A DNA stretch of 64,000 bases from Gammaproteobacteria bacterium (GTDB lineage: Bacteria > Pseudomonadota > Gammaproteobacteria > Coxiellales > Coxiellaceae). The stretch is taken from positions 54,539 through 118,538 of the forward strand of contig JAUIAD010000009.1 in the NCBI GenBank assembly GCA_030425685.1, written 5' to 3'. How positions within the stretch are numbered: position 1 is the first letter of the stretch; each line of letters begins with the position of its first letter. The position numbers and the translations under genes were made by a program. This document shows positions 37,230-46,382 of this stretch, piece by piece. A model generated the notes under the pieces. The model saw only the letters and a program-made list of their open reading frames with translations. It had not been told where the DNA came from and ran no database searches.

Positions 37230-37721
37230 ATGGAAAGTAGTGGCGGAATCAAAGATTTTTTTGTGATTGGCTTTACCTTTCTGCTCGGCATGATGTTGCT
37301 GGCTTTACCTTTGCCTGATTTAATCAGCTGGTTACGGCCCGCGTGGGTGTTTATGATTCTAGTTTTCTGGTTAATCGCGGTTCCTCATAAGGTCGGTATT
37401 TTTATTGCCTTTATTGTCGGGTTACTCGTTGATTTGTTGATGGGGAACTTGTTGGGTCAGCATGGGTTAATTTTTGCTTTAACTGCCTATATTATAATCA
37501 AATTACACTCGCAAGTGAATAGTTTCCCGCTTTGGCAGCAGGTTTTAATGGTTTTATTTCTGATGCTTATATACTTTTCACTTCAGTATTGGATTATGGC
37601 GCTGGCTGGCGTATCATCTGAGACTTGGAGATATTGGCTGCCCATTCTGAGTACGACTATATTGTGGCCGTGGGTATCTATGTTTTTGAAGGCTTATCAG
37701 CGGCGGTTTAAAATTAGGTAA
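37230..37721 (+). CDS. mreD: Rod-shape protein MreD
   Basis: 163 residues, five or six membrane segments and little else, as in the family. It is the third Mre protein and sits in the inner membrane with MreC. It starts seven bases after the mreC stop (gaggaagag site before the ATG). Its stop shares one base with the yhdP start, so mreBCD and yhdP are likely one transcript, where many relatives have maf and rng after mreD. Confidence 0.95.
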   Translation: MESSGGIKDFFVIGFTFLLGMMLLALPLPDLISWLRPAWVFMILVFWLIAVPHKVGIFIAFIVGLLVDLLMGNLLGQHGLIFALTAYIIIKLHSQVNSFPLWQQVLMVLFLMLIYFSLQYWIMALAGVSSETWRYWLPILSTTILWPWVSMFLKAYQRRFKIR

Positions 37722-40700
37722 TGTTTTCTAAGGTTGTTCGTTGTATATTTCGTTGGCTAGGTATTTCAGCAGCTGTATTGATCATTTTTTACGCTGTTCT
37801 AATTAATGTCGCCCGAGCAGTCGCGCCTGAACTTAATCACAAAAAACCCTACTTTGAGCACTGGGCCAGCCATATTCTCGGTCGTCCCGTACAAATCCAT
37901 CAGTTAAGTGTGGGTTGGCGGGGGCTAAATCCAGCGATTAATTTTTCCGACGTTGTGGTGCGCTCGTCACTGACATCGCATCAGCCGTTACAAGAAATCA
38001 ATAACCTTTCGGTCAGCATTGATGTTTTTCACAGTCTTTTAAATTGGAAGCTGATTCCTGGGCATCTGCAGATATCAGGTACGCGTTTGGCTTTACACGA
38101 AATGCCCGACGGCGAGGTGCAGGTTAATGGTATTGTTAATCATATGGGCTTGGGATCGTCGAATATCGGCACCTTACGTGATGTGATGTTGTGGTTTGTC
38201 ACCAAGCCAGATGTGAATTTGCAGCATATTCAGATTGATTTGCATGAACGAAATGGGCGGTTACTGCGTGCGCGCGATGTAAGTTTTCAAATTAAAAATG
38301 GCATGTTGGCGCATCAAATTGTTGGTCAGGGTGTTTTGGTGCAGCGTAAACCGGCTAAATTTCGTTTTGTTGTTGCGTTATCCGATATTGATCTGAAAAA
38401 GAAAAAGTTTGATGCCGATGTTTATTTTCATTTTGACCAGTTATTGCTAAGACCATGGTTCCAATCCTCCTACCTTAAAAAGTATTTTTCTGATCTGCAT
38501 GTAAAAAAAGGACTGATGACGTTGTCTATGTGGTCGCATTGGACGGGAAGTCAGCTAAAGCATGTGCAAACGGAGGTTGATGCAAAAGATATTGAGCTAA
38601 GGGCGCCAACGACCAAGCAAAATGTTTTTATTAGCAGGCTCGGGGCTAATTTATACTGGCAAAAGGAGCAGGATGGTTGGCAGTTAAGTGCGGATCATTT
38701 GGTGTTAAAAGTTGGTGAAAAGGAATGGCCGGCGCACCAGCTTAGTTTCCGCTATTATAAAACAAAGAATAAATTATTGAAGTTCAGCGGTAAAACGGAC
38801 GAAGTTAACTTTCATGATTTTCGCGCCTTTGCGAAAGCAACAGGGTTATGGAAAGGCAAACTAAAAAAATGGGGCGAGTCGATTAAGCCACAAGGCGTTT
38901 TGCGCGATGTGGTGTTTAATTATGAGGCTTTGCCTAATCACCATTTTAATTATTTTTTACAAACGTATTTTAATGGTTTAGGGTTTAATCATTTTAAACA
39001 GGTTCCAGCGCTAAAGAATTTAACAGGGTTTGTACTAGCAACGCCCAAGCATGTTGGGCTTACGCTGGATAGTCGTAACGCGGTGGTAGATATGCCAAAG
39101 CAGTTTGCTAAGCCGCTTAGCTTTCAAACGCTGCAAGGTAATGTGGTTTGGGACCAGCAGGTGCCAGGGCAATTTTACTTAAGTGCTACTGACTTACTGA
39201 TGAACTCGGCGAAATTTAATTTTGCGGGTGATTTTTCACTGAATAAAAAGTCTGCTTCTGCCTCCCCTGTTATTGACTTAAAGGGTCAGTTTTCCGATTC
39301 CGATGCAAGTTATTTAAGACGTTTTGTGCCCAAAGATCATATTTCAACTTATTTAAATCAATGGCTATCAAGCGCTTTTGTTAATGGCAAGATTAATGAT
39401 GGCAGTGTTGTATGGCAGGGGGCTCTTGATCAGTTTCCTTATAAAAACGGTAACGGTCGATTTAAGTTGGCAATGAATCTTGATAATTTTACGCTGCGTT
39501 ATTCCAAGCATTGGCCTACCATCGAAAATATTTCTGGTCCTTTAATGATTGATGGCAATGGTTTATTTATTAATGTTAAAAAAGCTAAGACGATGAATAA
39601 TCCTTTGAGCCATATTCGCGTTTTAATCCCCAATATGAAGCATCCTGTTATGACGTTGGATGGTAATGCGGATTCGACATTGGCAAAGGGGTTGTTGTTT
39701 TTTAAGCGCACGCCGTTAAAGATGGCAAAGGTGATGAAGAACTGGAAGCTTTCGGGTCCGATGAAGTTTCATATGTATTTAAAACAATTGTTATACAAGA
39801 AGGATAAGCCGTCTTTTTTTAATGGGTCTATTGCAGTTGATCATGCAACGTTGCAATATTCAAAGCTTGCACCAAAAGTTACCTCATTGCAGGGGGTGTT
39901 GAATTTTAGTGATAGTGGTATGAGCGCTGAAAAGATGACAGGCGTGATGTTGGGGGAACCGTTAAGTGCTAATATCTCAACGGATGTGTCGCAACATGGT
40001 GCTCAGTTGGTGCTTCGTTTAGGTGGGAAATTAAACTTTAATACGCTACATCAGTATTATCATTGGGATTTTATGCGCTATGTTAAAGGTGTTAGTAATG
40101 TTCGTGGCCTATTAACGGTAGCAGAAAAAGGCGCTGGTGTGGTAAGTAAGCTTTCGTTAATGTCTAATTTAGAAAATACGGCAGTGGATTTCCCCTCTCC
40201 TTATCACAAGCTTGCCGGAGACCCTGGTTTTGTAAAGCTTAACTTGGCTTTTGCTACTGATAATAATTTAAATTTGTTGCTAAATTATAATAATTCATTG
40301 TCGTTTGCAGGCACTTATTCATTACAGAAAAATACGAATAAGCTGATGTCTGGTGAATTGCGCCTTGGTAAGGCGCAAGCACAGCTGCAAACAACGCCGG
40401 GCTTGCTGATTGATGGGTACTTGCCGCAGTGGGATTGGAATGTTTGGAAGCCTTATTTTGCTAACCTCTATCCGAGTAATCGTCAGCGCGCAGGAGAGGG
40501 TGAGACAGGCTCCTGTTTAGATATCTTACGTGAAGTTGATCTTGAAGTTGGAAAAGTTAATTGGATGGATGTCCCTTTTGGGCATGCTTACTTTACGTTG
40601 AAGTCGTTAAAGAATCGTTGGCAAGTGTTTATCGATAACGCCTATGTGAAAGGTAAAATTCTTATTCCAACATCCCAAAATCATCGGTGGGATGCTAGTT

Positions 40701-41620
40701 TTGATCGTTTATGGATTCCCAACAAAGGTGGATTTTCCAGCAAAAATAAAAAGCATATTATTAAAAAAATTAGTCCGTTGACATTGCCGAGTTTTCACTT
40801 TGAATGCAGTGATTGCCGGTATCGAAAGCATAACTTGGGTAAAATATACATTGATGCGCAAAAACGTAAGACAGGCTTGTTATTTAATAAGTTTGATATT
40901 TGGAATGCGTTATTTTCTTTAAAGGCTACTGGGAAATGGAATTGTATTGGTGCAAAATGCCTTTCTTCATTTTCAGGTGATTTTTCCAATAGTGATATTG
41001 GTAAGTTTTTAACGACTTGGCAGTTAACCAAAGCGGTCAACGAGGGTAAAGGTGACGCCCATTTTGATTTGCACTGGCAAGGTTCGCCCTATGAATTTGC
41101 GGTAAAGACTTTGTCTGGTAAATTGAGTCTTAATTATCGCTATGGTCGCATTGTAAACCTGTCACGCTCCACAGAGTCAAAATTGGGTTTTGGGCGCGTG
41201 TTAAATTTATTAAGTGTGCAGTCATTGCCGCAAAATGTTTTTACGGGTTTTTCTCATTTATCCAAAAAGGGTTTCCGCTTTAATGTATTAAAAGGTGATT
41301 TTACGATTGCCGGCGGGCGAGCAAGAACTGAAAACGCTGCCGTTGTAGGTCCGGTTGCCTGGGTGCAAATGCAAGGCTTGCTTGACTTGGTTAAAGAAAA
41401 ATATGATTTTAAAATGCAGGTGGTGCCAAATGTAAGCTCAAGTTTACCGCTTATCGTTGGTTTGGCTGGGGGACCTGTAGCTGGAGCCATTGCGTGGGTG
41501 GTGAATAAAATTATTGAGATGCCCTTGGGCAAGGTGGCACAGACTAATTACCTGGTTACTGGTTCGTGGAAAGATCCTAAGATTACAAAGTATAAGCCAA
41601 AAGAAAGTAGTCATTTATAA
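37721..41620 (+). CDS. yhdP: YhdP-like AsmA-family envelope protein
   Basis: 1299 residues, near the E. coli YhdP length (1266). One membrane anchor at about 12-30 (GISAAVLIIFYAVLINVA), then a very long beta-rich periplasmic repeat region of the bridge-like AsmA/TamB class, ending with the family C-terminal part (GRIVNLSRSTESKLGFGRVLNLLS.. and ..TNYLVTGSWKDPKI). These proteins are thought to carry phospholipids across the periplasm to the outer membrane. The start is fixed by the mreD stop overlap. The next gene tldD follows after 50 bases, an order also seen in other gammaproteobacteria. Confidence 0.93.
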   Translation: MFSKVVRCIFRWLGISAAVLIIFYAVLINVARAVAPELNHKKPYFEHWASHILGRPVQIHQLSVGWRGLNPAINFSDVVVRSSLTSHQPLQEINNLSVSIDVFHSLLNWKLIPGHLQISGTRLALHEMPDGEVQVNGIVNHMGLGSSNIGTLRDVMLWFVTKPDVNLQHIQIDLHERNGRLLRARDVSFQIKNGMLAHQIVGQGVLVQRKPAKFRFVVALSDIDLKKKKFDADVYFHFDQLLLRPWFQSSYLKKYFSDLHVKKGLMTLSMWSHWTGSQLKHVQTEVDAKDIELRAPTTKQNVFISRLGANLYWQKEQDGWQLSADHLVLKVGEKEWPAHQLSFRYYKTKNKLLKFSGKTDEVNFHDFRAFAKATGLWKGKLKKWGESIKPQGVLRDVVFNYEALPNHHFNYFLQTYFNGLGFNHFKQVPALKNLTGFVLATPKHVGLTLDSRNAVVDMPKQFAKPLSFQTLQGNVVWDQQVPGQFYLSATDLLMNSAKFNFAGDFSLNKKSASASPVIDLKGQFSDSDASYLRRFVPKDHISTYLNQWLSSAFVNGKINDGSVVWQGALDQFPYKNGNGRFKLAMNLDNFTLRYSKHWPTIENISGPLMIDGNGLFINVKKAKTMNNPLSHIRVLIPNMKHPVMTLDGNADSTLAKGLLFFKRTPLKMAKVMKNWKLSGPMKFHMYLKQLLYKKDKPSFFNGSIAVDHATLQYSKLAPKVTSLQGVLNFSDSGMSAEKMTGVMLGEPLSANISTDVSQHGAQLVLRLGGKLNFNTLHQYYHWDFMRYVKGVSNVRGLLTVAEKGAGVVSKLSLMSNLENTAVDFPSPYHKLAGDPGFVKLNLAFATDNNLNLLLNYNNSLSFAGTYSLQKNTNKLMSGELRLGKAQAQLQTTPGLLIDGYLPQWDWNVWKPYFANLYPSNRQRAGEGETGSCLDILREVDLEVGKVNWMDVPFGHAYFTLKSLKNRWQVFIDNAYVKGKILIPTSQNHRWDASFDRLWIPNKGGFSSKNKKHIIKKISPLTLPSFHFECSDCRYRKHNLGKIYIDAQKRKTGLLFNKFDIWNALFSLKATGKWNCIGAKCLSSFSGDFSNSDIGKFLTTWQLTKAVNEGKGDAHFDLHWQGSPYEFAVKTLSGKLSLNYRYGRIVNLSRSTESKLGFGRVLNLLSVQSLPQNVFTGFSHLSKKGFRFNVLKGDFTIAGGRARTENAAVVGPVAWVQMQGLLDLVKEKYDFKMQVVPNVSSSLPLIVGLAGGPVAGAIAWVVNKIIEMPLGKVAQTNYLVTGSWKDPKITKYKPKESSHL

Positions 41621-41670
41621 AGTCCCCAGCAGGAATTAAAGTATTTAAAAAATTTTAGATAGGACACAAT

Positions 41671-43113
41671 ATGAATAATATTATTGCAGAAGCTGAAAAA
41701 TTATTGTTATCAGCTGCAAATCTAAATGAGCATAGTTTGGAATCTGTTATTGGGCAAGCGATGGGGTCGGCTATCGATGATGCGGATATTTATTTGCAAA
41801 GTACGCAAGAAGAGGGTTGGTTTTTAGAAGATGGTATCGTTAAGAGCGGCAATTTCAGTATCAATCGTGGTTTTGGTTTGCGCGTCTTAAGCGGTGAAAA
41901 AATTGGCTTTGCTTATGCGGATCATATTGATACGAAAACACTTACCCAGGCTGCACAAGCAGCAAAAAGCATTGTTCATAGTGGTGAGTCGAAAGCCGTT
42001 TCCTTGGCAAGTGGCCATCAGCCGGTTGGCTTGTATCCTGATTTAAATCCACTTTCTTCATTAACAGAGCGGGATAAAATTTCTTTATTGCAAGAGATAG
42101 ATCAGTATGCGCGTTCTATTGATAGTCGTGTTAAACAGGTCTTTGTTAATTTATCAGGCGAGTACGATACTGTTTTAATGATGAGTGGTGAAGGGCGTTT
42201 AATTGCTGATGTTAGACCGCTTGTTAATATGATGGTCTCGGTCATTGTGGAAGACAATGGAAGTCGTGAGCGTGGTTCAGCCGGCGGCGGCGGTCGTGCA
42301 GGTTATGAAATTTTAACGGCAAGTGGTATGGCTAAGCACTATGCCGAAGAGGCGGTGCGACGTGCGTTATTAAACTTAAAAGCTATACCGGCTCCTGCAG
42401 GCAGCATGCCAGTTGTTTTAGGTTCTGGCTGGCCAGGTGTTTTATTGCATGAGGCTGTGGGGCATGGTTTAGAAGGTGATTTTAATCGTAAAGGCAGTTC
42501 TGCTTTCAGTGGGCGTTTAGGCGAACAGGTAGCCTCTAGCTTATGTACGATTGTTGATGATGGTACGATTCCTGGGCGTCGTGGATCGTTAACAGTTGAT
42601 GATGAGGGCACTGAATCGCAAAACACCGTGCTGATAGAAAACGGTATTTTAAAAAATTATATGTTAGATAAACATAACGCCAAGCTGATGGGAATGGTTT
42701 CTACCGGTAATGGTCGTCGAGAGTCCTACGCACACCTGCCTATTCCACGAATGACAAATACCTATATGTTAGCCGGTGAGCATGATCCAGATGAAATTAT
42801 TCGTTCCGTTGATAAGGGTATTTATGCCGTTGATTTTTCCGGCGGGCAGGTTGATATCACGTCAGGCAAGTTTGTCTTTACCACCAGTGAGGCCTATTTA
42901 ATTGAGAATGGCAAGGTGACAACGCCCGTTAAGGGGGCAACCTTAATTGGTAATGGTCCCGATGTATTAACACGTGTTTCGATGGTGGGTAATGACTTGG
43001 CATTGGATAGTGGTATTGGTAGTTGTGGAAAAGATGGGCAAAGCGTACCTGTTGGCGTTGGCCAGCCCACCTTGAAGGTGAATGAATTAACAGTGGGTGG
43101 TGTAAAAAATTAA
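41671..43113 (+). CDS. tldD: Metalloprotease TldD
   Basis: 480 residues. The zinc-binding HExxxH is seen as H260-E261-A-V-G-H264 in [15 protein letters not shown], as in TldD. The C-terminal [16 protein letters not shown] fits the family. TldD works with TldE (PmbA) as a heterodimer that cleaves unfolded peptides, for example in microcin maturation and antitoxin turnover. No tldE is in this window. It ends before a strong promoter for the HU gene. Confidence 0.96.
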   Translation: MNNIIAEAEKLLLSAANLNEHSLESVIGQAMGSAIDDADIYLQSTQEEGWFLEDGIVKSGNFSINRGFGLRVLSGEKIGFAYADHIDTKTLTQAAQAAKSIVHSGESKAVSLASGHQPVGLYPDLNPLSSLTERDKISLLQEIDQYARSIDSRVKQVFVNLSGEYDTVLMMSGEGRLIADVRPLVNMMVSVIVEDNGSRERGSAGGGGRAGYEILTASGMAKHYAEEAVRRALLNLKAIPAPAGSMPVVLGSGWPGVLLHEAVGHGLEGDFNRKGSSAFSGRLGEQVASSLCTIVDDGTIPGRRGSLTVDDEGTESQNTVLIENGILKNYMLDKHNAKLMGMVSTGNGRRESYAHLPIPRMTNTYMLAGEHDPDEIIRSVDKGIYAVDFSGGQVDITSGKFVFTTSEAYLIENGKVTTPVKGATLIGNGPDVLTRVSMVGNDLALDSGIGSCGKDGQSVPVGVGQPTLKVNELTVGGVKN

Positions 43114-43117
43114 TGAG

Positions 43118-43147
43118 TTGACAGTGGCTTTTGCCACTTGGTATAAA
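43118..43147 (+). promoter_or_regulatory. Strong promoter of the HU gene
   Basis: TTGACA (43118-43123) and TATAAA (43142-43147) with an 18-base spacer, about 50 bases before the HU ATG. An inverted repeat AGTGGC-TTTT-GCCACT (43123-43138) lies inside the spacer and could be an operator or a weak terminator for tldD. Confidence 0.75.
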
Positions 43148-43198
43148 CTCAATGACATGGAGTCCATGAAAAAAAAATTATACTACTGAGAGGGAAAT

Positions 43199-43492
43199 AT
43201 GACCAAGCAAGAGTTGATTGATGCAATGGCAGATGCTGCTGATATTTCTAGAGCAGCGGCGCAACGTGCCCTAGAAGCTTTTACTGATACGGTGACAGAT
43301 GAGCTAACTAAAGGAAATGATGTTCCTTTGGTTGGTTTTGGCAATTTTACGGTGAGCCATCGGGCAGCACGTAAAGGGCGTAATCCACAAACAGGTGCTG
43401 AACTTGATATTCCAGCTTCTATTGTTGCTCGCTTTAAGCCAGGAAAGAAACTAAAAGACGCAATAAATAAAAATACTGAAAATGTAGAATAG
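43199..43492 (+). CDS. hupB: DNA-binding protein HU
   Basis: 97 residues, slightly longer than the usual 90. MTKQELIDAMADAADIS.AAAQRAL is the helical dimer part, and GFGNFTVSHRAARKGRNPQTGAEL the beta arm with the conserved RNP tip. The C-terminal KKLKDAINKNTENVE is a slightly longer tail. It bends and compacts DNA. The order tldD-hupB-tRNA-tRNA-ppiD recalls hupB-ppiD in many gammaproteobacteria, so I use hupB, although HU paralogues are hard to separate by eye. GAGAGGGAAAT before the ATG gives a strong ribosome site. Confidence 0.95.
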   Translation: MTKQELIDAMADAADISRAAAQRALEAFTDTVTDELTKGNDVPLVGFGNFTVSHRAARKGRNPQTGAELDIPASIVARFKPGKKLKDAINKNTENVE

Positions 43493-43602
43493 GTCTTGAT
43501 TAACGAATCTTTTTAAGCTATCTTGTTCGCCCTAGTGACAACTGACAAAACTAGGGCGATTTCAAATTATACAATTGAAATCCCTGTTTTAGATCAGTTT
43601 GT

Positions 43603-43678
43603 GGGTGCTTAGCTCAGCTGGGAGAGCGTCGCCCTTACAAGGCGAATGTCGGGGGTTCGATCCCCTCAGCACCCACCA
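43603..43678 (+). tRNA. tRNA-Val (anticodon TAC)
   Basis: A cloverleaf can be folded: acceptor GGGTGCT with AGCACCC, D arm GCTC..GAGC, anticodon stem TCGCC/GGCGA with loop CTTACAA (anticodon TAC, Val), and T arm GGGGG TTCGATC CCCTC. The encoded end is ACCA. It is followed after four bases by tRNA-Asp. Confidence 0.97.
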
Positions 43679-43682
43679 TTGC

Positions 43683-43759
43683 GGAGTGGTAGTTCAGCTG
43701 GTTAGAATCCCGGCCTGTCACGCCGGTGGTCGCGGGTTCGAGTCCCGTCCACTCCGCCA
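43683..43759 (+). tRNA. tRNA-Asp (anticodon GTC)
   Basis: Acceptor GGAGTGG with CCACTCC, anticodon stem CCGGC/GCCGG with loop CTGTCAC (anticodon GTC, Asp), T arm GCGGG TTCGAGT CCCGT and encoded GCCA end. It is co-transcribed with tRNA-Val and ended by the terminator at 43769. Confidence 0.97.
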
Positions 43760-43768
43760 AATTCTCGA

Positions 43769-43796
43769 AAGCTCAGCGATGCTGGGCTTTTTTTTT
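43769..43796 (+). terminator. Intrinsic terminator after the tRNA pair
   Basis: AAGCTCAGC (43769-43777) pairs with GCTGGGCTT (43781-43789) with one G-T pair and a three-base loop, followed by a run of T residues to 43796. Confidence 0.85.
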
Positions 43797-43926
43797 GGCT
43801 GCAAATAGGTCCTTGCTATCCTGTTGTGCAAATTATCTGCTAATTTTGCTCTAAGGTGCCCCGGGTTGTAAGAGAGCGCTTTGGGTATGTGTTTATTCTG
43901 ATCATCGAGGCTATCAAAGGAAGCTT

Positions 43927-43953
43927 TTGTTAAGGTGGATAATCTTTTATACT
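43927..43953 (+). promoter_or_regulatory. Candidate ppiD promoter
   Basis: TTGTTA (43927-43932) and TATACT (43948-43953) with a short 15-base spacer, about 80 bases before the ppiD ATG. Confidence 0.35.
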
Positions 43954-44033
43954 AAGCCGCTGATTTCTGTATAACTCTAATGGAAGATTTGCGCGCTAAT
44001 GCGGAACTCCTGAATAAATAATAGGTTGAAAAA

Positions 44034-45911
44034 ATGTTACAAAAGATGCATGAGCATATTAAAGGCTGGGTTGCTACTGTTGTATTGGTAGCGGTTTGTC
44101 TAGCATTTTTATTCTTTGGGATTGAATATTATGTTGGTAATTCGGGTTCCGGTGGTGGAAAAGTTGCAGCCAAGGTTAATGGTGACAAAATTACTACTGA
44201 CCAGGTGAATAAGCAGTTTCGACGTTTGCAAAGACAGTATTCAGCAGCTGGTCATGCATTAACAGAAGATGTAAACGCACAATTAAAAGATATGGCGTTA
44301 CAGCAATTGATCGCGCAGCGTGCGTTGACAAAAGCAGCGAAGGATTATGGTTTTATTGCTTCGAAGACGCAAGTGGATAACCTTATTATGAGTACACCGT
44401 TATTCCAAGAAAAAGGTGTTTTTTCACCACAGCGCTTTAAGCAATTTTTGTTTTCAAGTGGTTTGACGGAAAACCAATTTGTGCAGCAGCTATCTCAGGA
44501 AATGATGATTAACCAGATAGCCAATAGCCTGGCATCAACGGCATTTGTTTTGCCTGGTGAGTTGGAAAGCTATTATGACGCATTGTATCAACGACGCAGT
44601 TTCTCCTATTTGTTATTGCAAGGGGCTGATTTTGCCAAGCAGGTAACAGTAGGTGATAAAGAAATCCAGGCTTATTATCAAAACCATAAAGAAGATTTTA
44701 GAGTGCCTGAGAAGGTGAGCATTCAGTACTTGCAGTTGTCGCCGCTATCAGTGAGCCAATCGGTAAAGGTTGAGGATGCTCAGTTAAAACAGTACTACGA
44801 AGATAATATTGGTAATTATCGTCGCCCTATCATATGGAAGGTTGAGCGCGTTTTTATCCCTATTCCTGCCAATGCAACCCCTAAGCAAATTGAAACAGTG
44901 AAGGGCAAGGTGCGCAATTGGGTGGTTAGTTTAAAGAAAGGCGAAAAATTTTCTGACTTAATGAAAGAGCAGGAAGGTATCACGCAAGAATTAAGTGAGA
45001 ATCAGATTGCTGGTCCGTTAGCGCAGGCATTAAAGTCTCTAAAGCCTTCACAAGTATCAGCACCCATTCAAACAAAAGAAGGCTACAGTATTGTGCGTTT
45101 GTTGTCAGTGCAACCAGCATCGACATTGCCGTTTGAAAAAGTGAAGCTACAAATTAAGAAAATGTTAGTGGAGCAAAAAACACAAGCGTTAATGTCGCAA
45201 TTAAATGACAAGTTGTCTCAATTAACGTACATGAATCCTGGTAGTTTAGAGCCAGCAGCAAAGGCTTTAAAGGTTAAGTTGCAAACAACACCGTTATTTA
45301 CTAAGCAGGGGGATAAGAAAGGCCTTATTGCCGACCCGAAAGTGATTGCCGTTGTCTTTAGTGATGATGTGTTAAAGCAAGGAAATAATAGCAACCCTGT
45401 GGTGCTTAAAGACGGTAGCGTTGTTGTGCTTCGTGTTAAGGAGCGCAAGCCAAGTCATATCCCGCCCCTAAGCGACTTAAAGGATAAAATTAAGGAGCAG
45501 TTAACGAATAAGTTAGCGCAAGCGAAAGCAGCCTTGCTTGCGAATACCATTCAAGCGGAGTTGCAAAAAGGTGGCTCTGCTGATGATGTGTTGCAGCAGC
45601 ATAATTTAACATGGAAAAAGAACAGTGATATTGCCCGTAAAGATAAGACGGTTAAGCCTCTTTTATTAACGGCGGTATTTTCTAAGTTATCGATGGAGAA
45701 AGGGCATAAGATTGCTACCGTAGCGTTGACAGATGGTGATGTGGCGGTTGTAAAACTAGATGCAGTTAACAAGCCTGACTTTGCTAAAGTGTCTGCGGGT
45801 AAAAAGCAAGCCCTGAAAATAAAGCTGCAGCAATACGCTGGGCGTTTAGAGTATCAGCTGTATGTTCATAGTGTAAAACAGAATACGAAAATAAAGCAGT
45901 TTTCAAAGTAG
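44034..45911 (+). CDS. ppiD: Periplasmic folding chaperone PpiD (SurA/parvulin-like)
   Basis: 625 residues, the family length. Membrane anchor at about 12-30 (WVATVVLVAVCLAFLFFGI), then a SurA-like helical chaperone N-domain (VNGDKITTDQVNKQF), a parvulin-type domain at about 225-360 and a C-terminal helical domain. The parvulin part is degenerate, as is common in PpiD, so it probably acts as a chaperone near the Sec translocon, not as a strong isomerase. Its place after HU and two tRNAs fits related genomes. It is followed by an intrinsic terminator. Confidence 0.93.
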   Translation: MLQKMHEHIKGWVATVVLVAVCLAFLFFGIEYYVGNSGSGGGKVAAKVNGDKITTDQVNKQFRRLQRQYSAAGHALTEDVNAQLKDMALQQLIAQRALTKAAKDYGFIASKTQVDNLIMSTPLFQEKGVFSPQRFKQFLFSSGLTENQFVQQLSQEMMINQIANSLASTAFVLPGELESYYDALYQRRSFSYLLLQGADFAKQVTVGDKEIQAYYQNHKEDFRVPEKVSIQYLQLSPLSVSQSVKVEDAQLKQYYEDNIGNYRRPIIWKVERVFIPIPANATPKQIETVKGKVRNWVVSLKKGEKFSDLMKEQEGITQELSENQIAGPLAQALKSLKPSQVSAPIQTKEGYSIVRLLSVQPASTLPFEKVKLQIKKMLVEQKTQALMSQLNDKLSQLTYMNPGSLEPAAKALKVKLQTTPLFTKQGDKKGLIADPKVIAVVFSDDVLKQGNNSNPVVLKDGSVVVLRVKERKPSHIPPLSDLKDKIKEQLTNKLAQAKAALLANTIQAELQKGGSADDVLQQHNLTWKKNSDIARKDKTVKPLLLTAVFSKLSMEKGHKIATVALTDGDVAVVKLDAVNKPDFAKVSAGKKQALKIKLQQYAGRLEYQLYVHSVKQNTKIKQFSK

Positions 45912-45923
45912 GATCCGCATAAT

Positions 45924-45952
45924 GGCGTCAGGTGGGAGCTTGGCGCCTTTTT
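45924..45952 (+). terminator. Intrinsic terminator after ppiD
   Basis: GGCGTCA (45924-45930) pairs with TGGCGCC (45941-45947) with one G-T pair and a ten-base loop, followed by five T residues. Confidence 0.7.
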
Positions 45953-45983
45953 CATGCTTATATGGAATTAAATCCCATATATG

Positions 45984-46022
45984 AAAAACCATAAAAAAAC
46001 ATTTTTGCCATATATGGTTTTT
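45984..46022. repeat. Hairpin with 10-base perfect stem
   Basis: AAAAACCATA (45984-45993) and TATGGTTTTT (46013-46022) are perfect inverted copies with 19 bases between, and CCATATATG motifs flank both arms. It ends in T residues, so it could be a second terminator or part of an untranslated RNA. No ORF is seen here. Confidence 0.5.
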
Positions 46023-46054
46023 GCAAAAATAAGTGTGGAAGAAATGCCTTAATC

Positions 46055-46080
46055 CTTAAAAAAATGCATGTTTTTTTAAG
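46055..46080. repeat. AT-rich palindrome, terminator-like on both strands
   Basis: CTTAAAAAAA (46055-46064), loop TGCATG, TTTTTTTAAG (46071-46080). A perfect ten-base stem with T-run on either strand, weak in GC. Confidence 0.5.
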
Positions 46081-46350
46081 AAACCTTTGTTTTTACCCTT
46101 TTAATCTTTCTTCAGTATGCTATGATTCTTTAACTCTTTCCGACAAATCTTCCCAATAAAGACCAAAAAATAATCTTGTGAGACATTTGCCTTACCATAT
46201 GTGGGTATTCTCCTTCGTTTTCGTCAGTTTTCTCATCTAAAATTTGCTCCTTAATTTCAGGATTAAAATTAACTCATTGATTTTTATGCTTATATTATTG
46301 TTTCGCGTATAGTGGGGCGGCCAGTGTTCTTTTTATAATCTGTTTTGGGT
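46081..46350. other. Region upstream of the GGA-rich RNA
   Basis: 270 AT-rich bases without an ORF. An imperfect dyad TGTGAG-N8-CTTACC (46177-46196) recalls the GacA/LetA upstream box (TGTAAG-N6-CTTACA), but spacing and two bases differ, so I do not call it a site. No other gene signal is seen. Confidence 0.3.
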
Positions 46351-46378
46351 TTGTCGCAATGTTCATATATGTTATCTT
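46351..46378 (+). promoter_or_regulatory. Candidate promoter of the GGA-rich small RNA
   Basis: TTGTCG (46351-46356) and TATCTT (46373-46378) with a 16-base spacer. Transcription would begin near 46385, just at the first hairpin. Confidence 0.45.
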
Positions 46379-46382
46379 TAAG

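Noticed and set aside
43599..43808. Open frame across the tRNA-Val and tRNA-Asp genes
   Set aside because: It is explained by the two tRNA genes and the terminator. There is no ribosome site or protein-like sequence.
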